Positions 30,606-38,748 of a stretch of 64,000 nt of DNA are shown piece after piece (the first letter of the stretch is position 1; every line of letters starts with the position of its first letter). The DNA is taken from IMG/VR virus record IMGVR_UViG_3300029286_000009, positions 124,001 to 188,000 of that record; one strand, 5' to 3'. Source of the DNA: a virus. Under the pieces are notes generated by a model that saw nothing but the letters and a program-made list of their open reading frames with translations, ran no database searches and had not been told where the DNA came from. Position numbers and translations under genes: made by a program.

Positions 30606-31376
30606 TTAACTGGTGGTTCGTATCGCGTCCAGAAAGCAGGAATAAACTTCTTCTCCTATCGCTGCGACGGGCACCGCCACCTGATTGGCACGTGCTCTTG
30701 CCTGCTTTACCTCACGTATCATCTGGTCAAGGACACTGAGTCCAACCATCTTCTGCCGTGGGGTGGGGCAACCGGTGTAACGTGTATTCTCATAGTGACC
30801 AACGACCTTTTGTTCGTCAACCACAATGACCTGTTCCTTATGTTCTTTTGTCGCGGGGGCGATGGACACGGGAACCTTCGTCATCTCGGTCTTATTCGCC
30901 TTTACAGGCTCAACAGTTCGACGTACACCTTCCAGCTCAGCAGATGTGTCGTTCTCCCAGTGTACGGTTGTATCCAGCGTAGGAATCCTGTCCGCAAGAT
31001 TCCGAATCCGGATAAGTTCTTTTTCAAGCCACATCAACATCGTGACCGGAACTGCTGTGATCACTTTGCCATTGGGCAGCGTAAGATCTGCAACCGCCTG
31101 CATATTGGCGAGCTCACGCTGGTACTCGGCGTCCATGCGATCAACAATTGCCTTGCCTATATACTTAAATCTTTCCGGCACGGTTGTCGTCAGACTGACC
31201 CTTTCTCCAGCACCGGCTTCCTCCGCCACACGATCATCGTCGTGCATCTTCAAAATTTTAACGTGTCCATTGAGCAGTTCTTTCTTGTCCAAGAGTCGAC
31301 TGGTCTCGTCCAGCATCTTAGCCTGAACCGCCTCCAGCTCCGGAATTTTTGCCAAAAGTTCGTGCAACATTCCCAT
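30606..31376 (-). CDS. DUF7873-like protein
   Basis: AAGGAGACTAAAACA precedes the ATG. Helical N-terminus; then LTLPNGKVITAVPVTML, LEKELIRIRNLADRIPTLD and, near the end, KVPVSIAPATKEHKEQ and VGHYENTRYTGCPTP. I recall this order from an uncharacterised bacterial family (DUF7873-like). It is 256 residues long. It precedes the TerY-P genes on the same strand and might be part of that system. Confidence 0.6.
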   Translation of the reverse strand: MGMLHELLAKIPELEAVQAKMLDETSRLLDKKELLNGHVKILKMHDDDRVAEEAGAGERVSLTTTVPERFKYIGKAIVDRMDAEYQRELANMQAVADLTLPNGKVITAVPVTMLMWLEKELIRIRNLADRIPTLDTTVHWENDTSAELEGVRRTVEPVKANKTEMTKVPVSIAPATKEHKEQVIVVDEQKVVGHYENTRYTGCPTPRQKMVGLSVLDQMIREVKQARARANQVAVPVAAIGEEVYSCFLDAIRTTS

Positions 31377-31464
31377 TGTTTTAGTCTCCTTTTCCTTTCG
31401 TACATGAGGCTGAACTTACTCTCTTCTACTTATTATTAAATATATCAAAAGACGCATGTGTGCT
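31377..31464 (-). other. Short gap
   Basis: This 88-base gap carries only the ribosome site of the next gene; no further feature is seen. Confidence 0.4.
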
Positions 31465-32169
31465 CTAGGTGGGTCTTGTCTCTATATCGACCGCTCGATT
31501 TATCAGTTCTAGCGTATTGTTACCACTTGCTGCACAGGCACTAAGTAGGAGTGCACACTGACGTTCTATTGCTATCCTATTACTATTATGCCGGACATCA
31601 GTAGCTATAGCAAGGGCATAAAGTAAGGTTTCCACGAAAGGCTGCAGTGTGCTGAAGCGAGGTGGGTTGAATCTGCCCACTGCTCTTTCTAGTTCTAGCG
31701 AAATAGTAGTAAACTGTTTTTGTCCTGCATATACCTCTTTAATCACATCAATCACCTGCTGCACTAAATTGCTCTCTGTATATTCTTTTTCTATTTCACA
31801 GGACACTGCTTCAACACAAAGAAGTGCTAATTGGAGAATTACTCTATTTTGTTTTACCTTATCGGAGTACCATTCGGGGTAATCTATCCTTTTTATTGTA
31901 GTTAACGCGAAACAGCCAACCTTACCCCAGTCCTCTACTACTACTTTCCCTTCTGCCTCCCATATTAGCGGGTTTCTAAACCCGGCATGCACAGGATTTA
32001 GTAATAGAGCACTGTTTGGATCTCGGTACGCATGGATAACATCACAAGAGCAAAGTTGTGGGTCCAGGCATGGTAATAGGGTTAAAGTTTGTCCTTCTCT
32101 CCAGTGTGTTTCTCCTGTTAGGTCGCTCCTAGTGACCCCACGTTCGTTTGTCAGCTTGTAAAGAACCAT
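31465..32169 (-). CDS. Phage family protein with HAY/LNPxHA motif
   Basis: ATG 32169 follows AAAAGGGAAAAAT and matches the start of the paralogue 7509-6952; a longer frame would overlap the upstream gene. VIHAYRDPNSALLLNPVHA, LIWEAEGKVV and GKVGCFALTT define the family. The C-terminal third is helical without the alanine repeats of the paralogue. Confidence 0.7.
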   Translation of the reverse strand: MVLYKLTNERGVTRSDLTGETHWREGQTLTLLPCLDPQLCSCDVIHAYRDPNSALLLNPVHAGFRNPLIWEAEGKVVVEDWGKVGCFALTTIKRIDYPEWYSDKVKQNRVILQLALLCVEAVSCEIEKEYTESNLVQQVIDVIKEVYAGQKQFTTISLELERAVGRFNPPRFSTLQPFVETLLYALAIATDVRHNSNRIAIERQCALLLSACAASGNNTLELINRAVDIETRPT

Positions 32170-32188
32170 ATTTTTCCCTTTTCTTGGT

Positions 32189-32785
32189 TTATCCCAAGAT
32201 TGTGTCCAGAGCATTACTCAACTCCTGTTTTGGGAACAATTTTACTATATGGAAAACATTTACACCACCATCTAATACGCATGTACCCAGATAATGGCAA
32301 TTAGGTGGTAAGTCCCAACCTGAAGGTAATAAGGAAAAGTAACGACGTTCGTAGGGAGCAGTCGGATACACAATCGCCCACATACTGGGGGGCTCGCCAT
32401 CATTAGGAACCTCTATATGCACAATGTTTGCACCCACAGGCATGTCTAATTCGGTTACATCATCTACCGGATCAACTTCATATCTCCAAATTTGCATTTT
32501 TGTTCCCGTTCCAGTGTCGTTCCTTACTGGATGTTCGCAGATTTTGTAATCTCGGATAGTGACATGTTCCTCGTAATAATCTCGCCACTCTGCGACTTTC
32601 TGATTTAGTGTGGTAGCTAGTTCATCTTTGTTGCATACAATGAAGAAGGGTGCACTAAAGGCCCCAGTTTTAATATAGTTCGTAGCCTCCGCAACGTCAA
32701 CCATTGTAATGATGGGAAGCTTTGCACCTATTGCGGTTTCAATAGTCAATATCGCATCTGTTATTGATCTACCGGAGTTGCTCAT
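32189..32785 (-). CDS. Protein with DUF7352-like C-terminal domain
   Basis: ATG 32785 follows AAAGGAATTAGTT. The first 95 residues are unassigned. From about 105, QIWRYEVDPVDD, ANIVHIEVPNDGEPPSMWAI, RYFSLLPSGWDL and YLGTCVLDGGVNVFHIV follow the layout of a small phage and actinobacterial domain (DUF7352-like). Function is unknown. Confidence 0.6.
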   Translation of the reverse strand: MSNSGRSITDAILTIETAIGAKLPIITMVDVAEATNYIKTGAFSAPFFIVCNKDELATTLNQKVAEWRDYYEEHVTIRDYKICEHPVRNDTGTGTKMQIWRYEVDPVDDVTELDMPVGANIVHIEVPNDGEPPSMWAIVYPTAPYERRYFSLLPSGWDLPPNCHYLGTCVLDGGVNVFHIVKLFPKQELSNALDTILG

Positions 32786-32878
32786 AACTAATTCCTTTCT
32801 CATTCTCTGTAATGCCAATCTTAATGCAGTTAATTCCATATTATCAGATTTATCATTTATATTTTCTTCTATTTCTCT

Positions 32879-33061
32879 CTAACGAAGTAGCTGCCCACAC
32901 TTAGGACACGGTTTGCCCACTGATAAGGGGGGTGTAAATTCAGCTATTCTAATCCTGTCCTCCATGTGTGCTTGGATCGCTTCTAGCTTTTCACGCAGCA
33001 TAGCCACCATTACACGAAGGGTGTTTCTTTCCCTTTCAATACTTTCATAAGTTTCTGGCAT
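32879..33061 (-). CDS. Coiled-coil protein with terminal zinc knuckle, 60 aa
   Basis: ATG 33061 follows GGAGGAGGTAGTG. A helix with heptad spacing fills residues 3-40 and CPKCGQLLR ends the protein; two copies would be needed for a four-cysteine site, so it may dimerise. Confidence 0.65.
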   Translation of the reverse strand: MPETYESIERERNTLRVMVAMLREKLEAIQAHMEDRIRIAEFTPPLSVGKPCPKCGQLLR

Positions 33062-33106
33062 CACTACCTCCTCCAAGACATGCAACACAAGCTCTAATTG
33101 AAGTTG

Positions 33107-33955
33107 TTAGAATACAAGGTTTAGTCTGGCGTAGGGGCCGTTCGTGCTGACTTCTACGTTTCCTGTGTCAAACGGGAGCTTTCGTGTGCTATAACGATAG
33201 CCAATCTCCGCCCACATATTGTTTTGGCGGTAACCAAGTCCTGCCTCTAACAAACACCCACTTGTATGCCCGCCTGATGTGTAAAGTGCTCTGTAGGATA
33301 CGCACATCGGTGTCTGTACCGATTCCCCAGATACACCTACGCCAAGCATAATCTTGTTGAAGTCCTGCTTAACCTCAATTGTTGCTTGGCTCGTAGTTGA
33401 GGTGTTCGGGATGCCGCTGGCGATAGTATTCAAATGCCACCACTCACACATTCCAGTTGGCATTACTCTACGGTTGGTGAAGTAGGGTGTTGCTAACATA
33501 AAACGTTCCCCAGACAAACTGGCTTTCAGCGAAATGGTGTCAGCAAGTCGGGGTCCGAAAGTGTAACCACCTATACTTATCGGTACTGTAGGCACTCCTA
33601 CTCCAGAACGTACTAAGGGCGATATCCATGTGAATTCGGCATCTGCATATTGCGGCATATGTACACTGACCGAGAACTCAGGAATTGCTGCTTTAGCACT
33701 CCACCCAAACGCCGCCCCGAAATTGAGGTCAGGGTAGCCATTTTGTTGCAAGATGGACTTATAATCGGTCATATAGACGGTTAGCCCACCCGATGCGAAC
33801 ATTCGCGGAGGCGTAGGAGGAGGTGGTGGAGGCGGAGGGGCTATCACTGGAAGAGGAGGTGGAACTGCACGTGTCAGCATAGGGCCACCAGCCAATGTTG
33901 CCGAGAAGCAACCAGCGATAATAAAAAGGATAACAAACAATGTGAACTTTTTCAT
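33107..33955 (-). CDS. Outer-membrane beta-barrel-like protein
   Basis: ATG 33955 behind AAAGGAAAAA starts a signal peptide (MKKFTLFVILFIIAGCFSAT). IAGC could be a lipobox, or cleavage could follow ATLA. A poly-proline linker of about 20 residues follows, then about 220 residues of alternating strands ending NGPYARLNLVF. The terminal Phe and strand pattern match Gram-negative outer-membrane barrels. Phage-encoded barrels may alter the surface against superinfection; that role is inference. Confidence 0.65.
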   Translation of the reverse strand: MKKFTLFVILFIIAGCFSATLAGGPMLTRAVPPPLPVIAPPPPPPPPTPPRMFASGGLTVYMTDYKSILQQNGYPDLNFGAAFGWSAKAAIPEFSVSVHMPQYADAEFTWISPLVRSGVGVPTVPISIGGYTFGPRLADTISLKASLSGERFMLATPYFTNRRVMPTGMCEWWHLNTIASGIPNTSTTSQATIEVKQDFNKIMLGVGVSGESVQTPMCVSYRALYTSGGHTSGCLLEAGLGYRQNNMWAEIGYRYSTRKLPFDTGNVEVSTNGPYARLNLVF

Positions 33956-33975
33956 TTTTAATTTTTTCCTTTCTT

Positions 33976-34491
33976 CTATTGGATGCATTTCCAAAGATCG
34001 GCTCTGTTATTGGGGTCCATAAACATGTGCCAGGATGCCTGTCTTAGTTTAGATCGTCGTAAGATATGGTGTTCACGTAATTCAACAAGCCCACTACTAT
34101 AACTTTGGGGGTCACCATCTGCGAATTTCACTCTCAAATCTTCCTCTTCTTTTTGTGTCTCACACTCTTCTTGTTCGAGCATTTGGCAGTATTCCTTCTC
34201 TGCATCCCTACTAAGTAGCCCGATTGGTGTGTCTCCAAACCACCGTGCAAACTCGCCACGCACCAATGCTTCCCTAATCTCTTTAGGAAAGTTAGAGGGG
34301 TAGTCGAATCCAGTGAATTCCTGATTATAACCACCTTCTAGTGAGTAAAACCACCGGATAGCACCATGCCCTGAAACCTCCTCCCATTGTATAAAATCCC
34401 GCAGTTCCTTGCCCCGAGGGCTCTCAATGTTAGCTGTTGTTAGGTACCAGATAGTTCCATTCTTTTCTATCCACGACACAAAGTCACACAT
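33976..34491 (-). CDS. Hypothetical phage protein (MCxFxSW family), 171 aa
   Basis: GAAGGGATCG precedes the ATG. MCDFVSWIEKNGTIWYLTTA, GKELRDF and GHGAIRWFY are shared with the plus-strand protein 47834-48241, so the family occurs in both gene blocks. The C-terminus here is longer, acidic and helical. I recall similar phage proteins but no function. Confidence 0.7.
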   Translation of the reverse strand: MCDFVSWIEKNGTIWYLTTANIESPRGKELRDFIQWEEVSGHGAIRWFYSLEGGYNQEFTGFDYPSNFPKEIREALVRGEFARWFGDTPIGLLSRDAEKEYCQMLEQEECETQKEEEDLRVKFADGDPQSYSSGLVELREHHILRRSKLRQASWHMFMDPNNRADLWKCIQ

Positions 34492-34506
34492 AATATCGAT
34501 CCCTTC

Positions 34507-34761
34507 TTACCGACCAAAAACGATGTAAGTCACACTTTTCAGCACACGCACTGGTAGGAGTAAAATTTGTTCGACACACCCCGGAGTTCTTCTTAGCGGA
34601 ATAGGGGACGGGGGTGGACAATAGTAGATAGGTGGCAATGGTTGCACAACTTGTGCTTTCCAATGAACTGTCTTCATTTGAGGACCACCTGAGTATGCAC
34701 CGCTGATCAGAATTCCGATGACGATAAGGATCACTAAACCTATAATAACTTTCTGTTTCAT
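34507..34761 (-). CDS. Membrane protein with Pro-rich segment, 84 aa
   Basis: AAGGAATAATAG precedes the ATG. Residues 5-23 are a membrane helix or signal anchor, then a proline/tyrosine-rich periplasmic part (PLPPIYYCPPPSPIP) and a hydrophobic end. The Gly-Gly-Pro after the helix resembles the neighbouring barrel gene. Confidence 0.6.
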   Translation of the reverse strand: MKQKVIIGLVILIVIGILISGAYSGGPQMKTVHWKAQVVQPLPPIYYCPPPSPIPLRRTPGCVEQILLLPVRVLKSVTYIVFGR

Positions 34762-34764
34762 CTA

Positions 34765-35100
34765 TTATTCCTTTTGGTGTAGTTTTCTATGTTTTGTCCT
34801 AGTTATACACGTTAAATTAGTAAGACAATCATTATTATGATCTCCATCTAAATGATGTATATCGTCGCTAGGACCTAGTGTTATGTGGGGGTGACCCAGT
34901 GAATATATAACTCTTGCTAGCGGAAAAGCAATCCCCCTGTAAGCCAGGATGTTTCTCTTCTTGTAACGCATTATTCGCCCTCGCCCCGCGAGTTTTCTGT
35001 AAAACGTGGGTGGGAATGTTCCTGTGGGGAATACTAGCCCTGGCATGATATGGGTCTGCTTTATTTGGTCAATTATGGCATTGAATTCCTTCTTTGTCAC
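34765..35100 (-). CDS. HNH endonuclease
   Basis: GTG 35100 follows AAAGGCATAGCA. DIHHLDGDHNNDCLTNLTC is the HNH core and HRKLHQ follows; the N-terminal half is a basic DNA-binding region. At 111 residues it is a typical free-standing phage homing nuclease of the HNH_3 type. Confidence 0.8.
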   Translation of the reverse strand: MTKKEFNAIIDQIKQTHIMPGLVFPTGTFPPTFYRKLAGRGRIMRYKKRNILAYRGIAFPLARVIYSLGHPHITLGPSDDIHHLDGDHNNDCLTNLTCITRTKHRKLHQKE

Positions 35101-35112
35101 TGCTATGCCTTT

Positions 35113-35310
35113 CTAGCATATTCTGTTGCATGAAACAACGCAAGAAACCGCTTTGTCAAGTGCTGCTTCAAGATACTCACTTGGGAACACCCCATCGAGT
35201 GACCTCCCCCGATGGGCCCGTTCCAGCAGGATAATCAGCATCCTAGCCACTTCCTCTAAACTCAGACCGGGCGGTGGGTTTCTTATTCCGTAATCTACTG
35301 CTCCTAACAT
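35113..35310 (-). CDS. Hypothetical protein, 65 aa
   Basis: The ATG overlaps the upstream stop (TAATG) behind AAGGATAAGATA. It is a helical product with MLIILLERAH and a Cys-containing end. No family is recognised. Confidence 0.6.
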   Translation of the reverse strand: MLGAVDYGIRNPPPGLSLEEVARMLIILLERAHRGRSLDGVFPSEYLEAALDKAVSCVVSCNRIC

Positions 35311-35816
35311 TATCTTATCCTTCCTAGATATTTTTTCTCAATGAACACTTCCAGGTCGTCCACATCATAGGGATACCCAAATCCAGCCCTACCCCTTTTG
35401 TATGGATCGGTTGGAAATCTATCTCCTACTCGAAGAGGACAACGGAACCATGTTTTCACAATCGTGGTGTTAAGAAAGTGTTTATTGTCACGGAGAAGTT
35501 TAATGAACCTAGATGTAGTTACTTGTCGCCAAGAACCTACCCATTCAATGTTGGTAGTATCCTCTTTAGGTGAAGTAAGGTGTGTCCACAACAAACCAGT
35601 ATACCAAAAGTCTCGGCAACCATTGTGTAATACCTCTTGATTCCCTTTTTCATGCCAACAGACAAAAAATAAGCTCATGTGAGGCCATGGGAAAGCAAAG
35701 ATACCTTTTCGGCGGGGAGGACAGTGAAACGTTGGATTTCCTTCGTCATCAATTCTCTCTTTTATGGCCTCCTTGTAAGATACTGGAGAAAGCCCCCCGA
35801 ACCGTAATAATCTCAT
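35310..35816 (-). CDS. Hypothetical protein, 168 aa
   Basis: GAGGAGGATGAGGA precedes the ATG. The product is aromatic-rich (FPWPHMSLFFVCWHE, WYTGLLW) with a basic C-terminal half. No motif is recognised. Confidence 0.6.
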   Translation of the reverse strand: MRLLRFGGLSPVSYKEAIKERIDDEGNPTFHCPPRRKGIFAFPWPHMSLFFVCWHEKGNQEVLHNGCRDFWYTGLLWTHLTSPKEDTTNIEWVGSWRQVTTSRFIKLLRDNKHFLNTTIVKTWFRCPLRVGDRFPTDPYKRGRAGFGYPYDVDDLEVFIEKKYLGRIR

Positions 35817-36184
35817 TCCTCATCCTCCTCGTAGGGGAACACGGAATCCATGAAAGCATGAGTAGAGTCTCGATTAGCGTCGATCTCAGCCATCTTCCAC
35901 AGAATTTCTTGGTAAACTTCTGACCGATAACTTTTCTCTCCTACGCGTGGGCTCGGGCTGTAATCGAACACATAGCTAGAATGATGATAATCTACGTCAG
36001 TCGCAGGGGGTGTCAACACGCCCTTTTCTTCGTAAAGAATGACAGCCTTGACGAACTTTCTGAGTTCAGACCACATCTTATGTCGAGACTTACGTTGCAC
36101 CTTGGGTAGCCTAACGGGATGTTTGCACCTTTTTGTGCCTCCTGAAGACACAACCATTTGTGTACTTCTGCTTGGATCTATCAT
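35813..36184 (-). CDS. Hypothetical protein, 123 aa
   Basis: The frame is open to a TTG at 36244 behind CGGAG, or may start at ATG 36184. Either overlaps the 36887-36111 gene. The N-terminal region is basic (KRCKHPVRLPKVQRKSRHK), and the end very acidic (YEEDEE). It could bind nucleic acid. Confidence 0.5.
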   Translation of the reverse strand: MIDPSRSTQMVVSSGGTKRCKHPVRLPKVQRKSRHKMWSELRKFVKAVILYEEKGVLTPPATDVDYHHSSYVFDYSPSPRVGEKSYRSEVYQEILWKMAEIDANRDSTHAFMDSVFPYEEDEE

Positions 36185-36887
36185 GGGGACTGTCTTTCTT
36201 TGATACTTCTTCTGGGGGTATGCACCCCAAAGATGGTAACGCAATTACACACTCCGGAAACACAGTATCCATTGATCGCCACTCCCCATTTTGTGTGCAA
36301 TACTCTAATTTCCATGTCTTGTCAGAGACTTTTGTGACAACCGATTCAGAGCAACCAGACAGAGCTTCCCAAACGGGGATATCGTCGCAGACAGACCAGT
36401 AGTAATCTGTAGGGCCTCGGGAGTCATTGTCATTACCACCCAGTATTACAATTTCCGGATCTGACACAACATACCAGAACAGGTCCCGGAAGAAGGCATT
36501 GCAAATACGGCGTTCCGGATCGCCTGCTCTATATGGCAGAGCAACACAACTTTGGTGGTCGATGTAATAATCGTCGCAATCCTTGTCCAGCACGTTGCGT
36601 TGTATGATACGGTTTACCTTCTCTATGTCAGCTTGCGTGATCCCTCTGAGTGTATTGGTAAGGCTTTGCAACAACTGAACTGCCATATAAACCGCCTTGT
36701 CCTCAGGTTTAGTTAACTTAAAGAATTGCCAGCCAAATTCGCCTGGCTTCCAGCCAGCTCCCGATATACCTGGCCCCTTCTTCTTGTTCAGAGTCACAAC
36801 GGAGTGACTAGAGGATGAATTAGTTGTAAAGGTTTCTCTCTGGTAAATGTGTCGATTTAAACAAATACGAAAAAATATTGATTGCAT
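36111..36887 (-). CDS. Hypothetical protein with NSSSSHS motif, 258 aa
   Basis: FTTNSSSSHSVVT near the N-terminus is a motif I recall from many phage proteins (TNSSSSH). The centre has FFRDLFWYVVSD and a WxCDDIPVWE stretch; the C-terminal 30 residues are basic and overlap the next gene. The start ATG overlaps the end of the winged-helix gene. Confidence 0.6.
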   Translation of the reverse strand: MQSIFFRICLNRHIYQRETFTTNSSSSHSVVTLNKKKGPGISGAGWKPGEFGWQFFKLTKPEDKAVYMAVQLLQSLTNTLRGITQADIEKVNRIIQRNVLDKDCDDYYIDHQSCVALPYRAGDPERRICNAFFRDLFWYVVSDPEIVILGGNDNDSRGPTDYYWSVCDDIPVWEALSGCSESVVTKVSDKTWKLEYCTQNGEWRSMDTVFPECVIALPSLGCIPPEEVSKKDSPHDRSKQKYTNGCVFRRHKKVQTSR

Positions 36888-37222
36888 TTACCTGCCTTTC
36901 TTGTAATTCGGAGTAACCCGAGTTTCTCCATTTGTATCGTATACCGCCCCACAACTGAATTAGACCAGCCAGCAACAGATCCGATTTGTTTTTGGTCATA
37001 GCCACTAATACCGCGGCTTAGTTCCCCAGGATGTCGGCGGGCGATAATTAGTAAAGCCTGTAGTACATCGATACACGTACGAGCGGCTTTAGTGTGACCT
37101 GCTCCAAACGAACATTTTATCTTTTCAATTGCTTCGTCAATTTTTCTTTGTTCTTTTTGAGCAGGGGTGGTAGGTTCACCTATCACCGCAATCATCTGCT
37201 CACACCATTCCGCTCGTGGCAT
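36857..37222 (-). CDS. Winged-helix DNA-binding protein, 121 aa
   Basis: AGGAAGGTGAACC precedes the ATG. From residue 75, DQKQIGSVAGWSNSVVGRYT, MEKLGLLRITRKAG and FFVFV form a helix-turn-helix followed by a wing. It lies close to the divergent control region and is a candidate regulator of it. Confidence 0.65.
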   Translation of the reverse strand: MPRAEWCEQMIAVIGEPTTPAQKEQRKIDEAIEKIKCSFGAGHTKAARTCIDVLQALLIIARRHPGELSRGISGYDQKQIGSVAGWSNSVVGRYTIQMEKLGLLRITRKAGKCNQYFFVFV

Positions 37223-37233
37223 GGTTCACCTTC

Positions 37234-37509
37234 CTATGCTAGGTTATCAGGAGAAACATTCATACTGAGGACCCTGGTCATGTCAGGGACTTCCGCCCGA
37301 GGAACATAGCCAGTCTCAGTCCCTTCTCTCTTGGGAAGGGTGCTTGACAGAGCTTCCACCTCATAATACATGTCATTGAGCAGCTTGTCTCTTTCTTCTT
37401 TTGCTTCTCGGAGTGAGTTTTCTATACTCTTGATTTCCAGCTGCCATTGGTCATAGGTGTCTATCAAACTAACTAGTGAATCTACTTTGTTTCTGAATTC
37501 TGATACCAT
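37234..37509 (-). CDS. Coiled-coil protein, 91 aa
   Basis: AAAGGAGAACC precedes the ATG. A heptad-rich helix spans residues 5-55, with a basic/proline-rich end. No family is recognised. Confidence 0.6.
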   Translation of the reverse strand: MVSEFRNKVDSLVSLIDTYDQWQLEIKSIENSLREAKEERDKLLNDMYYEVEALSSTLPKREGTETGYVPRAEVPDMTRVLSMNVSPDNLA

Positions 37510-38147
37510 CGTTTTGGTTCTCCTTTGAATTTGGGTTGCAGTCTTTGTACGGTAAATTCTATCCGATCAGCCCCCGGTCCGTACATCCGGTTGCACCGCT
37601 TGATTATTTTGTTACGTTCTTCAGCAAACTGGGTGTATTTATCCAAGTAGTCAGTCACACCAGGATTGCGATAAATCAGCCATGAATAATATTTAGATCT
37701 TAGCCAGGCTAACCTTTGTGCATCTGAAAAACTGCCCTTGAACTGTGTAAGATAATAATCGTAAAGACAAGCTATGGTGGTCGCAGAAAGTAAATTTGCG
37801 TTCGCACCACGAATTACAAATAGAGAAGTTCCTTCGGAATCATGACATTTAGTAAGAACAACACTTAGCCTAAGTTTTTGCAACACACGCTGAAGGATGT
37901 CTTCGTTCCATCCCCCTGTGCTAATCCCAGGTACAGAATGACTGGGAGAACGTTCAACTCCGTCTTCATGGACTTGTCTTATAAGAGCATATTGAGCCAG
38001 CTCTTCAGCTATAGGCCCGCAAAAGCCACACTCTTCAATCTTGCTAACTAGTCCAGGGTAGAACTCTGTTATGTGTTCTTCAAAAGATTTGCCGCTACAA
38101 AAGTTGGGCAATAACAAAACTAATGTAATACTTAGGACTTTTTGCAC
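37482..38147 (-). CDS. Exported protein, 221 aa
   Basis: GTG 38147 behind AAGGAGGATTT opens a signal peptide of about 19 residues (ending NFCSG). The mature part has two cysteines in ECGFCGP and a helical core, with a basic C-terminus. It is probably periplasmic. No family is recognised with confidence. Confidence 0.6.
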   Translation of the reverse strand: MQKVLSITLVLLLPNFCSGKSFEEHITEFYPGLVSKIEECGFCGPIAEELAQYALIRQVHEDGVERSPSHSVPGISTGGWNEDILQRVLQKLRLSVVLTKCHDSEGTSLFVIRGANANLLSATTIACLYDYYLTQFKGSFSDAQRLAWLRSKYYSWLIYRNPGVTDYLDKYTQFAEERNKIIKRCNRMYGPGADRIEFTVQRLQPKFKGEPKRWYQNSETK

Positions 38148-38165
38148 AAATCCTCCTTGTGTTAG

Positions 38166-38456
38166 TTAAAATTCAGTTGCAGATTCCCACCGATAAACAT
38201 TTTCTTGCTCCATTCTTTCTATGTCCCACGTTCCTTCTGGGGTTTGGTAGACAAAGCCAACAAAGTATACATCATTACCTTTTCCGCAATCTGGAGAATA
38301 GAAGTCATCAATGTAAGCCCAACACGGAAACTGCTCGGGGTCCCCGCTAACTTCAGTAAACTCGTTCTTCTCTTCAATTTGCTTCCTGAGTCTAACCCAC
38401 TCAGCTTCATTTGTAACTAATGGCGTTTTGTTTTCCTTTTTATTTATTTTTTTTAT
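38166..38456 (-). CDS. 96-residue protein with apparent AUA start
   Basis: The frame encodes a convincing protein (EAEWVRLRKQIEEKNEF, CWAYIDDFYSPDCGKGND, VYFVGFVYQTPEGTWDIE) but has no ATG, GTG or TTG before it. AGGAGGGTAAGA lies directly before an ATA codon that opens KKINKKENK. A stop lies seven codons further upstream, so the start is confined. It is the first gene of the minus block. Alternatives are ACG further in, or a mutated start. Confidence 0.6.
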   Translation of the reverse strand: MKKINKKENKTPLVTNEAEWVRLRKQIEEKNEFTEVSGDPEQFPCWAYIDDFYSPDCGKGNDVYFVGFVYQTPEGTWDIERMEQENVYRWESATEF

Positions 38457-38577
38457 TCTTACCCTCCTCTTTTACTATATATATATTTGAGGGTATAGCG
38501 GTATTAGTACTCTAATACTGCCTATACTAGTATAGGAGGGTTGAGAAAGAAAATGATATAAAAGAAAGAGGTGCGGA
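38457..38577. promoter_or_regulatory. Divergent control region
   Basis: This gap separates the two divergent gene blocks. It holds TACCCTC/GAGGGTA (38460-38495 region), GTATTAG/CTAATAC around a 4-base loop, and a perfect 14-bp palindrome CTATACTAGTATAG. An outer pair, ACCCTCCT at 38461-38468 and AGGAGGGT near 38536, doubles as the ribosome site on each side. A TATATATATA run lies between. Opposed promoters and operators are very likely here; exact hexamers are uncertain. Confidence 0.65.
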
Positions 38578-38748
38578 ATGTCTCATGATAGAGACAATAA
38601 ATGTCAGAGAGAAGACTGTAAGTGGTGGAATCCTGATTTTCCGATCAGTTGTCTTCAGTGGGATATTCAACGTTCTGCTGTGATTCTCGGTATCGAGAAG
38701 TGTGCTCGACATACAGTGGAGGAGAAGCGAAATGCCGCACAGCATTGA
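38578..38748 (+). CDS. Cys/Trp mini-protein, 56 aa
   Basis: AAAGAGGTGCGGA precedes MSHDRDNKCQ. NKCQREDCKWWN is shared with the next gene (DKCYREDCWWWD), showing tandem paralogues. Four cysteines and a histidine suggest a zinc or disulphide site. It is the first gene of the plus block. Confidence 0.65.
   Translation: MSHDRDNKCQREDCKWWNPDFPISCLQWDIQRSAVILGIEKCARHTVEEKRNAAQH

Noticed and set aside
38219-38410. Minus-strand ATG frame beginning MKLSGLDSG
   Set aside because: It lies out of frame inside the AUA-start gene, whose sequence and ribosome site are better.
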